From: Fratercula arctica
Taxonomy: Eukaryota > Chordata > Aves > Charadriiformes > Alcidae
Assembly (NCBI GenBank): GCA_947846985.1
Contig: CANTUZ010000002.1
Location: 157,601,389-157,665,388 of the forward strand
Reading direction: 5' to 3'
Length of the DNA stretch: 64,000 bases
In this document: piece after piece, positions 51,651 through 62,112 of the stretch
Layout of the letters: the number at the start of each line of letters is the position of its first letter
Position numbering within the stretch: position 1 is the stretch's first letter
Position numbers and translations under genes: made by a program
The notes under the pieces: generated by a model
Told to the model about the DNA's origin: nothing
What the model saw: only the letters and a program-made list of their open reading frames with translations
The model's database searches: none

Positions 51651-53797
51651 GATAAAGCCACGGCCTGTATTTTGGCTGAGAGGACAGATAGCATGGCACA
51701 GCTCACATCGGCCTGGATAAAGTCTCTGCCCTTTCTCCTCTCAAACAGGGTGACCTTATCTATACTTAGTAACAGGAAGAGTCCCTGACTGATGCTCTTC
51801 CCAAAACGAGTCAGGAAAAAGTGCCACCTGTCACAGGAATACTACAGCATTAAAAAGCATGGATGAGCACGGAGCAGCTTTGTTTCCATGTCTTGGCCAT
51901 GTATAGTTTATAGTATAGACAAAACTGAAAGAACCAATATTGTAAACCTGTCATAATTAAGCCAGGCAATCTCTTTTCAGCATAATGCTTTTATTTCAGA
52001 TCCTTTTTGGTGACTGTGCCTTGACAAAATAGTATAATTTTTTTTTTTTTTTTTGAAGGTGATAAATTTGTCACTTATTTTAGATTCTCATCTTTGAGAC
52101 CTTTGTCTGAACCAGGGCAAGCAAAATGAATGGCCTTTGCTGAGAATATTAGCTGAGAACAGTAGCTCCGCAATCTGGAGCTGGAACACTTTGATCCTAG
52201 ATCCTTTGCCGTTTCTTCTATTTCAATCCAGTTGACAAAATCAGTCTGAACCATTTCTGTGCTTAAAGCTGCTCAGATGCTTGCTGGATCCGTATGCGAG
52301 TCATATTCTTTGACAACAGGGAATGTCAGACTAGTGTGACATGTTGTGTTTCCTTTTAGGTAAAGCTGGCAGTATCTAGTGGTTTGGTGATTGTGGCAGT
52401 TTCTGTCTGATTCTTTCAGCAGATGGCTTCGATAAGCTGGAGCTCAGTCCTTTGCTTTGAAATACATAATCCTTGGCTAATTTTATGATGCAGAGAGACA
52501 CTGTGGGACACAAAATTATACACCTTTTATCACAAGTGGCATTACGCATTTGGTGGTATGGTGCCAATTATGCATTTCAGGATGTCTTCAGAAAATTGGT
52601 ATATGACAAAGTTTTAATTTGAAGGGAAAACTTAAAAGATAAGTTATTACTCTCTTACTTTCAGATCTGTTTCTATGTTGAATGTTGCATACCACTTGAG
52701 TAATGAGATTTCTGCATATATATCATAATTTTCTTTTGAGCTTCGCCGTCTAATTTCATTGCTCATTAAGATTACTTATAGAGAGTAGTGCTTTTTATAA
52801 TTGGGGATCATCTTTAGTTAGTCTTTGGGCCACACTTATCAGAGTGGTGTCTTAAAGGTAGTATATTTTCTTATGCTTTTCACCATTCTAATATCTACGT
52901 GGTTTGCAGCTAAGTCCACTTGTCAGATTTTCACCATCTATTTTCAGGAACCAAACGTTGCCATTCTGTTGTCTTCTGACATGGAAGAGCAGACACAAAT
53001 TCTGCAAAGCAGATTTAAGATTTGGCTTTCTGTACATACAGTCTTTAACGCACACACTTTCCAGCATTTTTAATAGTGTGTTAAAATGGCAAAGTTATAC
53101 AGGGAAGATAAATTGTTGGTTTGTGCTGCTGAATAATTCTTCAGCTCTTAAAACGAAGATGTAGATATGGAAATGAAAGAGAGAAGAAAACAATGTAGGA
53201 GATACAGAAACTCAGTCGTGACTGGGAACTACGAGCCTATTATTGCACTGTAATTTAGAAAACAGAGTAGGATTGTTCTATACAATGCTTATTTCTACGC
53301 TGACAAGGAAAATGCACAATTGACTTTATCACAAATTTGTGAGGTATGTGTGAATCACTTGTAATAGGATTGCCTAAGTAAGGCAATTATATTTGTTTAA
53401 TGCTTATGAACTTAGCAAGACCCATAATTAAAAGTCAGGAGGGAGAGTGCCAGTGAGATGTTGATCAGGGAAATGGTAGAAGTGAAAGGTCTTTACTTTT
53501 TATCAATTGGATGGTTCTTTTCATTTTTTATTGTAGATGCCTATAAGAAGCTCATAACAGTACAAATCGAACTGATAGTTCCTGGTTTTATTTGGCTTTT
53601 ATTTGTGTTAATTACTTGTGTTATAACAACACATAGAGTCATGGGCAGAACCCTGCTGAGGTAGATGCTCTCATTCAGGGACTGGATGTTCCTGCTCTGC
53701 AGAGCGCATTGTCTGCTGAGGCAAAATGGACTTGAAGGACTGGGGCAGAAGTGTGGAATAGTTCCCATTTTGTAGAGGGGAGATCATTAATTAAAAT

Positions 53798-53819
53798 AAA
53801 AAAAAAAAAAAAAAAAAAA
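53798..53819. repeat. Poly(A) tract, 22 nt
   Basis: An uninterrupted A22 directly after TTAAAAT, so an AATAAA word is formed at its start. The sequence upstream is not recognisable as a processed transcript. Confidence 0.95.
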
Positions 53820-55052
53820 GAACAACGTACAAAAAGTTTGGGAAAACATCTGAGAATTAAACCAAGGTCAGAGGAGCTCCAGGGCAGTTGCTGCCCTATC
53901 TCAACTGTGTGCCAGTCTCCAGGTATTCTTGGGCTCAAAATGAGATGGCTCCTTCAAAGCTCAGCTCTAACATGCAAGGTGGGCAAGGCATAGCACTCAT
54001 CAACTCAGTAAAAGCATGTTTTGACTCCCTTCCCAGCAACTGTAAGGAGAAACTCACTTATAAGTCAGTTCACTTATAAACACCTACCTAAGTTCTTGAA
54101 ATTTAGTTAACTCTAAAATAAGTAAAGTACAACTACGAGGAGAAACTAACAAAATATCTCTTTTGGTGATTTTGGTAGTAGACCCCAAAAGAAGGCTTCC
54201 AGTATGAAATACAGAAAAAAAGCAAGTACCTGAGTCTCATATATTGCCTTCACCTAATATATTGCAAGTAAGACATCCAGGAATACAGATGCAACTGGAG
54301 ATGGATTTTCTAGCAATGATAAATATAGGAAGATAATGGTAAAAATGTTGGAGGAAAAATAATGCTTAAAAGAGAAGACACATTTGTAATGTTTGTGCCC
54401 CAAAGTAAGACTATATAGGGAAAGTATTTGCCACTTAGAGATAAGCATTTATCTTTCATAATATTTTATTTTAGTACCTCTTTGTGAGTAAATAATCTTA
54501 TTGTGACAGAATGAGAAATATTCATCCACTGCTAAATCCAATAAAATAATATTCGATTTTCTCCCAGCCCTTTATAGGCAAACTTGTTAAAATTTAGTGC
54601 AAGCTTTATGTAAGGGAGGACTTCAGAATTTAGCTTATTTCAGACACAAATTCATTTAGTAACATGTTCATTTGGGCTTTCATCTTCTAAACAGATATTT
54701 TGCTCCTCTACATATGAAATATATCAAATTAATTGGGTTTTTCCGTGCATTGTGTGGGAGCATGTTAAAAACATTCTGAAATTCTGTATCTCATTATTTG
54801 TCACCCCTAACTTTTGCTTTATAGCTGATTTGAGTATGTGCATGGGCATGACGAGGCCTGAAGTAAGTCAGAGCTCTGAGCTGGACGGAGAGCACACCAC
54901 AAACACCAAACAGGTTCTCCATCGTCACAGATGTGCTTACGAAAACACAAGAAGTAGCTTTGAAAGTGGAATTTTAAAATGAGCTCTCAAATCAGAGCTC
55001 TGTTGGGTAAAATGCAATAGAATTAAAAGGGTTTGCAATCAGATTCCCCCTT

Positions 55053-55162
55053 CTTGAGCAGCCTGGTCTAATGGGAGGTGTCCCTGCCCATGGCAGGGGG
55101 CTGGCACTAGATGATCTTTAAGGTCCCTTCCAAGCCCAACCATTCTATGATTCTATGATTCT
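55053..55162 (+). mobile_element. CR1 LINE, short 3'-end fragment
   Basis: About 110 bp closely matching the CR1 terminus: GAGCAGCCTGGTCTAATGGG, TGTCCCTGCCCATGGCAGGG, TAGATGATCTTTAAGGTCCC, then the terminal ATTCTATG repeats. It is well preserved, so it is a younger insertion than the fragments at 42.5 and 46.8 kb. It is 5'-truncated and non-coding. Confidence 0.95.
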
Positions 55163-56727
55163 TCAAGGGGCATTTTCAGGTCTGGTTCTTACCATGTTGG
55201 CCTCAGTCCAGTGATTTTCAGTACCTTTCTGGACTGTAACAAGCACTGTATAAGTAGGATGCCTTTGGTCCCTGAAAAGGTCTCTTTTTACTTGTTCTTT
55301 AGAAGTTTACCAGTCTCTGTCTTTGCTGCAGGTTTGCTGCTGCCCTGCCTCTGCTCTGCGCTCCACCTGCTTCACTCAGGTTGCTCTCAGGAAGGGCACA
55401 AATCCATGTGAATCTAGAGTGAATCCACATCGCACAAGGAATAGCTGTCAGTTAAGGCAGGCATGCAGCTTTCCTTCCTGCACCCCTTTTCAGCAGAAGA
55501 GAACATGTAGTGAAACCGAGCAGACTGCAAGCAAAGAGACTAAACGTTTGTACAATCCATCAGCATGTCCTTCCTTAATACTGTCTCCCTCATCAGACCT
55601 CTTTGAATTCCCTGCTGCTGTTTCTTATAATCATTTTTTTTTTGGGTGCTGGAAATAAGATTTTGAATTCTTCTGAGCTCAGACTTTATTTTCTTGAGAG
55701 TATGAACAACTCCTCGCATAATGGAGCCCAATTTTCTTTCACCCCCTCGGCCACTATCAGAATGCAGAATATAAATTATAATGTTAATATTCCTGGGCGG
55801 AATACTTTTGTTCTTTTAATAGTCCTTCCTTCTCATTCCTGGTTTGTATTTCAGAGAGGTGCTTGGTAATAGCTTAAAGCAGATTGTGTAGCACGTACGT
55901 TAACAGTGCTAACAGAGGGGAGATAAAAGAATTCTTGTTGAGAAAGTGGCCCACTGTGCTCATGGGTCAATGTGCAATATTCATTTGCTGTAATTTCAAT
56001 TTCCAGTAAGCTGTCCAATACATCTCTGTTTCAGTGCCTGTTATATCTGTGTCATCATCTACCCTCAAACTAATAAGAGTAATTTCATTAGTCTGGACAT
56101 TCAAAAAAGCAAAACTTTTGTCTGAAATTAATAACTCCCACAGATTAATCAAAGGTAATTATATTAGGAGAAGTTATGTCTTCTTGTATCCTGAGTCATA
56201 AAATGAAATTCTCATTAAAATTGTATTACATTCATTACCCATGTATACCCAGATTCCCAGAGATATACATTATATAAGAATCTCCATTTCAATATTGCTT
56301 GCAAAACTCATTTTTATTCAGGCCAGGATTTCAGCGCAAGAGTGTTCAGTCTGAGGAAACCATGCAATTCCCACACATGCAACTTAAGAGTGTTGTGTGA
56401 ATAAAAAAAAATGCTACATTCAGCTTAGCAAAGGCCATAATGTTCACTTTGTCCACTTGTAAGCTCCAACTGATTTCTGACTACAGCTATCAACCACTCT
56501 TTCAGGAGGATAATTAAGTCGCCATTGCACCTCTTTAGAGGCTAGTCAAAAATCACTGAATTTTGTGTTACGTGATGTTTTTTTTTGTGCTATGAAGCAG
56601 CACAGCAGAACCCTAGGTTAAAATTTATGCACCAAGAGCTATTTTTTGCATTTGTCTTGAATGTGCTAACCATTCTGCCCTCTATCATTCCTTTCTATTG
56701 AGCTTTGAGCAGCAATTCGCTCCTTCC
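55163..56727. other. Gene-free unique sequence
   Basis: No gene or repeat was recognised. The AT-rich part at about 55590-55830 has the look of ordinary unique DNA. Open frames are short and lack homology. Confidence 0.5.
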
Positions 56728-56812
56728 GTGAATCTATGTGGTGCCTGGCACAACGCAGCCCTGACCTTGGCTGGGACACTGCAGTACTGTGAACAAGAGA
56801 AATATTAATTAA
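56728..56812 (-). mobile_element. Ancient MIR/CORE-SINE-like repeat fragment, antisense
   Basis: On the plus strand GTGCCTGGCACAACGCAGCC, then TGACCTTGGCTGGGACACT and GCAGTACTGTGAACAAGAG, match the complement of the same amniote MIR-related SINE seen at 50625-50770 (family words: GCCTAGCACAATGGGGCCC, TGATCTTGGTTGGGGCCTC, TACTGTAATACAAATAATA). The two copies overlap in the left half of the family consensus and lie about 6 kb apart in opposite orientations. Confidence 0.65.
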
Positions 56813-58566
56813 CTGTTATGTCCCAGCCAAAACATTTGCCCTTCAAAGGTGCCTGAGGATTTTGCTCTTCCTAGCGGTTGCAATAAGGACTGCCAACTAT
56901 GTACTTTTGTGCTGAAAAGCGTTGGAGAAATATAAATTGTTAGCTTATTCCAAGGCAAGATAACTATTAGCAAGGTTGCTCTGAGTAAGAGACAAGGTTG
57001 ACTAATCCTTTTTTGAGGTCAATAATATATTAATTACTTAGATAAAGAAAGAAATCTCAAGGAGGGATATTCCTCTTTTAACTTTTCTCACCATCATCAA
57101 GTCACTTAATGATGTGCTTTTCTACCTTATCTCAGAAAATTCCATAGCTGCCACTTTCTTTTGACACATTTGTGCTCCTGCAAATTGCCCCTGAAGTCCA
57201 TTTTGCTGTTCAAAATACCATGATAAAGGCTACAGTCTATGGGAGTTTTCTGAATGAGGGTGGTATGGAAATAATTAGTAAAAAATGAAGTTGGGGTTTG
57301 GAAATCTCATCTGTTTCTTAAAATCACCCTATTCTTTGCTTGAGGAGACCCATTATCACACTGCACTGCTGCCTTTCTGCCACCAGCTCCAGTATGAAGT
57401 AAATCAAACAATGAAATTGTTGTGTATGTTGCTAATCAGAAAAATACCAGATTAAAAAAAGGAAAAAAAACCCAAAACCAAACCAATGTTTTTGAAAACG
57501 CCAGAACCTGATATTAAGTGGGATCTGTAGTGCTTTATGGAAAATGAAGCTGTTCTTTTTGTCTTCACTCATTCCTTTTTGACCAAATTTACTGCCTGGA
57601 TCATAACTGGACACACTCTCCATCCTTCATGAGGGGCAGCTCTGGCTCTGGAGGTCTAGTTTTGGTGCATTAGATTAGATGATTGACGTGGGGCTCCTGG
57701 CCCCAGGGTTTACCAGGGCAAAGGAGCAGACAGAAATGCTCCTCACACACTAAAGCAGGTGTGACTGAAAATGTTTCACCAGCCTGGAGCTATATCCTGA
57801 ATAGCAAGCTAAAGAAAGACAACCCAAAATGAAACAAGTACAAGCCAATCCATTCCTATGGTACTGACAGTAAGGTAGCGATTTTCTTGTAATGTTGTTT
57901 GGTGGGTTTAACTTACAGATGCAGCAAAACATGGAAGTAGAGCTAATTCAGAGTCAGGAAGTAGAGAATGGAAGACAAGGCCATGTTGGGTATCTGCTGA
58001 CTGTGCCAGCAATAGTGCTTGCACTTCCTCGGTGAGGCAACAGAAGTACGATTAGTGGGATGTAGTTAAAGGTAATTGTCTGTATGCTTCTAATACGGAC
58101 AGGATGTGGCCCATTTCTCTGAAATGCAATGAGGGAATATAGTCGTGCTTTCAAGTTACCACCATGCCAGGATGCAGGGCCCTACAGACAGACGAAAGAA
58201 GGCAAGAAATAAAACACATTTACCGTAAAACTAATTCCTTTCTTGGCAGGCTACTGCACAGAGTAACTTTTAGAAAAGAGAAATCTGTCAGTGACAGCTG
58301 CTTTTGTGCTCCTAGACGTAATACGGTCAATGGGATTCTGTTGTCATAGGGGTCTTCAACTGCAGTAGAAACATTTCATTTAACTACTCAGCACAGCACA
58401 GGACACTTGCAAAAACCCTTCTTGACAAAAGCACAGGATAGGAACAATCTTGTAAGGAGCTGCCAAGGAGCAGAAGTGGCAGCATGTCCACGACCAGCCT
58501 GTCAGCTAGAATATACCATGCAGGGAAACTTTCCAGGACGCCTCTTGTGACAACAGGCACAGACCG

Positions 58567-58575
58567 TATAAAATA
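58567..58575 (+). promoter_or_regulatory. TATA-box-like word
   Basis: TATAAAATA lies in an otherwise moderately GC-rich context, about 150 bp upstream of the ATG (58726) of the frame with the 30-bp duplication. It is an exact TATA-box core. Two other short ATG frames begin in between (58655 and 58668), which argues against a simple gene. Chance occurrence is common, so this is only suggestive. Confidence 0.2.
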
Positions 58576-58725
58576 CCCAAACCTGCAACCTGCAGCTACG
58601 AACAGCTAGGACTGCAAAGGCAGAGACCGTGTCAGCAGCAGGAGGTGTGAGGACATGAGTCAGTCGCATGAAGAAGTGTGTATTGCTGTACTGGCCATCC
58701 GGGTTGTGAGTTATACAATGGAGCC

Positions 58726-59061
58726 ATGCGAGGGGCAGGGCTTTCGGTCTTCTGTTACAGCATGAGACATGCCGATGATGAGTCTGGTTACATGAGACAT
58801 GCTGATGATGAGTCTGGTTACACCTCTCTCGCTTACACCCTCCTTCGTTGGACTGACCTTGAGATGCTTTCTCTCAGCTCCTCATGTGTTGGAACGCATC
58901 CCAAGCAAATTCTCCAGAATCTGGCAAAACTAGCTCATGCAAATTATGGCTTGATGTCAACTGGGCTTATTTTTATTCATAGGGAAGCTCGGGGAAGGTG
59001 TTGTCAGAAAAGGTGTGGACAGAAGGATCATTTCTACAGATCTGAGAAACTAAAAGTGTGA
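58726..59061 (+). other. Unrecognised 111-codon open frame with internal duplication
   Basis: From the first ATG the frame encodes 111 residues; it is open further upstream without an ATG. The 30-bp duplication gives the peptide two identical MRHADDESGY units (the single base difference is silent). No domain is recognised; the C-terminal part is basic. No splice or poly(A) signals are evident. The duplication is a multiple of three, so it keeps the frame, but this holds for a third of duplications by chance. Most likely not a gene. Confidence 0.12.
58761..58820. repeat. 30-bp tandem duplication, two units
   Basis: Units 58761-58790 and 58791-58820 are identical except for one C/T difference (58773 versus 58803). 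The near-identity implies a recent duplication compared with the decayed 23-bp pair at 51.5 kb. It may be variable in copy number between individuals. Confidence 0.95.
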
Positions 59062-60324
59062 TGGAACTAGATTAAAAGGGAGATGACAAAACTGGGCAGA
59101 AGTCAGCATTGTTCCCAGCAGCCCTCTGTGAAACACTAGATGGCAACAGCAACAAATCAAGGGATAATGAAATGGGCATCTTCCTCCGTTATAAAGTCGC
59201 TCCAGTGTATCAGGACCTCATGGGATCTATCTCTATTACACTTCTCATTTATTCCCCAAAACATTACAGGACATCAAGAAGGTTATCGGGTTTTTTTTTG
59301 TTGTCGTTGCTGCTGGTTTTTTTTTAATTATTTCTTTAACTCATTTCTACCAGTTAAGAACAGATGAATCCTATTTAAGACAGTAACTTCAACTGTGCAA
59401 CAGAGAAGCTGAAACTTGCCTAAGCTCATCTCTGCTGTGAAAATTACAGGTGCTTTAATATATATATTTTGTCCTATTCTGATCTACTTTAGTTTTATTT
59501 AATAATTGTATTTAACAAAAGCAGGAAAGTATCTCATGACTTTCCTTTAGAGGATGATGTTTCTACTGAGGCGGGCTGATTGGTTATGATTTACCCCAGA
59601 CCCATAGATCAACTTTGAGAGAACTGATTTGGCCCAGTTCAATTTTCAACGGTAAAATCATTTAACACTAAAGCAAACAAAAGCCATCTGACATACCTGA
59701 CTCTGTGGTCTTTCATTGCTTTTCCCTGGCTTACACCTAGAATACATTTCTGAAAACTTGCTTTGACCATTTTTTAAAGCTCATAAACCCGTGACTTTTT
59801 TTCTAATTTAGTTTGGCAGTGCTTGTTCTTCTAAGGAAACATTTGCATTATAGTACCAAAGAACTAAGTAAAATTTGTAATCGAGAAAGGACTCTTCCAG
59901 CAATTTTATGTGCTGGATGAAATAATTTTCCAGTAATAAAAGCTTTATTTGCTATCTGTAGCATGATTTAATCATAAGTTACTAAAAGGATGCTGTGATC
60001 CAGACAGCCTTATGTTCACTCTCAAGTATCTAGTCTGTAACACTAAGAACTTTTCAGGCTTTGCAACCTTATAAATAAATGCATGTTATTACATATGAAT
60101 TAGTTATTGTTGAGTCTTTTTATAGCCTAATAATCAGTTTGGCATATACACTCCTTCCATTTCATTGGATCATGGGAAAATATGATTTTTCTAAAACTCA
60201 TTTCATTTCCAGAAACTTTGCCATGTTGACAATTCCATGCTTCTGTCTAAATCAGAATCATTTTCTCTGAAAGAGCATTATGATAACTATTAACAGTAGC
60301 AGTAACTGTTAACTGTAACAATAA

Positions 60325-60420
60325 TTATTATTTTCTCACTTAATTCTCAGGAAACCAGAAATCCCTGGAATAAGCAATTTACCCAAACAGAACTTTGGAT
60401 TAGTGGCAGAATGCATTCAA
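60325..60420 (+). mobile_element. Possible MIR core fragment
   Basis: Ordered similarity to the MIR/CORE-SINE core: TTAATTCTCAGGAAAC, then AATAAGCAATTTACCCAAA (family: TTAAGTAACTTGCCCAAGG), then TTAGTGGCAGAATG (family: AGTAAGTGGCAGAG). Spacing roughly fits, but divergence is high and the diagnostic GGTCACACAGC is replaced. It is a tentative call. Confidence 0.45.
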
Positions 60421-61700
60421 GAATGAGGTCATTAAAAAAAAAAAGATTTTTTTTTACTCTTTTCTATGCTATGTATGGGTTCATATCTTCCCATCTGAAA
60501 TCATTTAGGTGTTTTATAAATCAAGGATTGTCCTTATCCTAATTTTTTATCACCTTTTAGTTGTGTTGAAATCATTTATTATATTAACCAAAATAGTATT
60601 TGACAATTTTCCTGATATTTTGAAAAACTGTCATGCGCAACTGATGCACTTGAGAGTAATACAGTGGATGCTACCGTAGTACACCATGTCCTTCGCCCAA
60701 CTTCTACTCAGTTGATACCGATTCTTTACCGCAAGCGGCTCCAGTAGCACAGTAAGTGATCTCACAGCCCCTGACATTCACAGTTTGCTCTTCCATGCTC
60801 TCCTGAACAGTGAGTGAAATACCTCATTTAAGAAGTGCTTTTTCATTGGTTTCAGTATACATATTTATGTTAGTGAAAGCACAGACACTGCAGCTCTAGC
60901 AAAAGCTGATGAGGTTTGTGATGGTCCTCCCTCAAGACTGTTGTCTCCAGGCAGTCATTTAGGCATGAAACTAATTCCATGTAATTCTCCGAGTACTGCT
61001 GGGCCGTCTTTGGTGCTGTGTGCAGCTGAGAGCCCACAGACCAGCTGTGCTCATCCTGCCTGGGGCAGTGGAACATGAGCTTGACCAAGTGCCCCCAGTC
61101 ATGTCTCCACCCTGACAAGCCAGTTGGCATCCCTCGTGGCATGGGCCAACACGCTGGCAAACATCAACAACAGTGGGTCTGGGTGTGAGCCTGAACCCTG
61201 TGTCAGCATTGCAACACAGATTAAATCCTCTGAAACCAGTGCTCAAAACCCAAACGTGATTTGGTTTGGTAAGGTGTTACGGTAAAGAGGAGAGTAGCCT
61301 TGATATTGTCAGTGGGGAAAGGGTTAAACTGATAAAGTTCTCATTGTATCAACCATCCCGGCTGCAGTGGCACAGGCCATCTTAAGCACTTTGCCATCTA
61401 CAAGGCTGTGGACGATTTGTTACCTGCCTTTCTCCTGTTGATCAGCATCAATGTCATCTCATGTCAGTTGGGGCCACCTGTTTCTGTCCTAGGCAGGTGG
61501 TGGCTCTGGCTATCATGCAAGTGTTAACTGTTGATTGTGTGGGATGTGAATTATCTCTAGGACGTTTATTTTCCATTTGAATTTTTAATACCAACAGATA
61601 GTTCTCTGCCATGCTGTACGAGAGTCATGCTCCTGCTTGATTTTCATTTGTTACTTTTTTTGTTGCTTTTTACTTTTGTTCCAATAGCAAGGTTATTTTA
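60421..61700. other. Gene-free sequence, GC-richer in the middle
   Basis: No gene or family was recognised. The part at about 60880-61260 is GC-richer and carries two overlapping minus-strand frames (under 100 codons) that look like chance frames. The A11 and T9 runs at 60434-60455 are minor. Confidence 0.45.
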
Positions 61701-62112
61701 ATAGAATCATAGAATGGTTCGGGTTGGAAGGGACCTTAAAGATCATCTAGTTCCAACCCCCTGCCATGGGCAGGGACACCTCCCACTAGACCAGGCTGCT
61801 CAAAGTCCCATCCAGCCTGGCTCTGAACACCTCCAGGGATGGGGCCTCCACAACTACTCTGGGCAACCTGGGCCAGTGTCTCACCACCCTCACAGTAAAG
61901 AATTTCTTCCTAATATCTCATCTAAACCTCCCCTTTTTCAGTTTAAAACTGTTACCGCTGGTCCTATCATTACAATCCCTGATAAAGAGTCCCTCCCCAT
62001 CCTTCCTGTAGGCCCCCTTCAGATACTGGAAGGCCGCTATAAGGTGTCCCTGGAGCCTTCTCTTCTCCAGGCTGAACAACCCCAACTCTCTCAGCCTGTC
62101 CTCACAGCAGAG
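61701..62112 (-). mobile_element. CR1 LINE 3' end, antisense, well preserved
   Basis: Starts on the plus strand with the complement of the CR1 terminal repeat (ATAGAATCATAGAATGGTTC) and GGTTGGAAGGGACCTTAAAG. It then covers about 400 bp of 3' region and ends at CTCTCAGCCTGTCCTCAC, where the copy is 5'-truncated. Similarity to the family is high throughout, making it one of the youngest insertions here. The 135-codon plus-strand frame across it is the well-known antisense artefact of CR1 and is not a gene. Confidence 0.96.

Larger units (their letters stand above)
50771..55052. other. Gene-free sequence with homopolymers and small duplications
   Basis: No gene was recognised. The stretch contains A15 at 50896-50910, T28 at 51072-51099, T17 at 52038-52054 and A22 at 53798-53819. 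It also holds a 23-bp tandem duplication at 51504-51549 and a 9-bp duplication at 51633-51650. Open frames are short and probably random. Confidence 0.5.
56813..60324. other. Gene-free sequence containing the TATA-like site and 30-bp duplication
   Basis: No homology to known genes was seen. Features of interest within are the TATA-like word at 58567-58575, the tandem duplication at 58761-58820 and the open frame across it (separate entries). T/G-rich low complexity occurs at about 59290-59330. Confidence 0.5.

Noticed and set aside
53680..53819. Possible processed pseudogene ending in AATAAA plus A22
   Set aside because: The AATAAA arises from the junction with the A-run itself, and the upstream sequence resembles no transcript I know.
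58801..58816. CTGATGATGAGTC resembling a hammerhead-ribozyme or C/D-box core
   Set aside because: The hammerhead GAAA partner and flanking stems are missing, and no properly spaced D box with terminal stem was found. The word is part of the 30-bp duplication.
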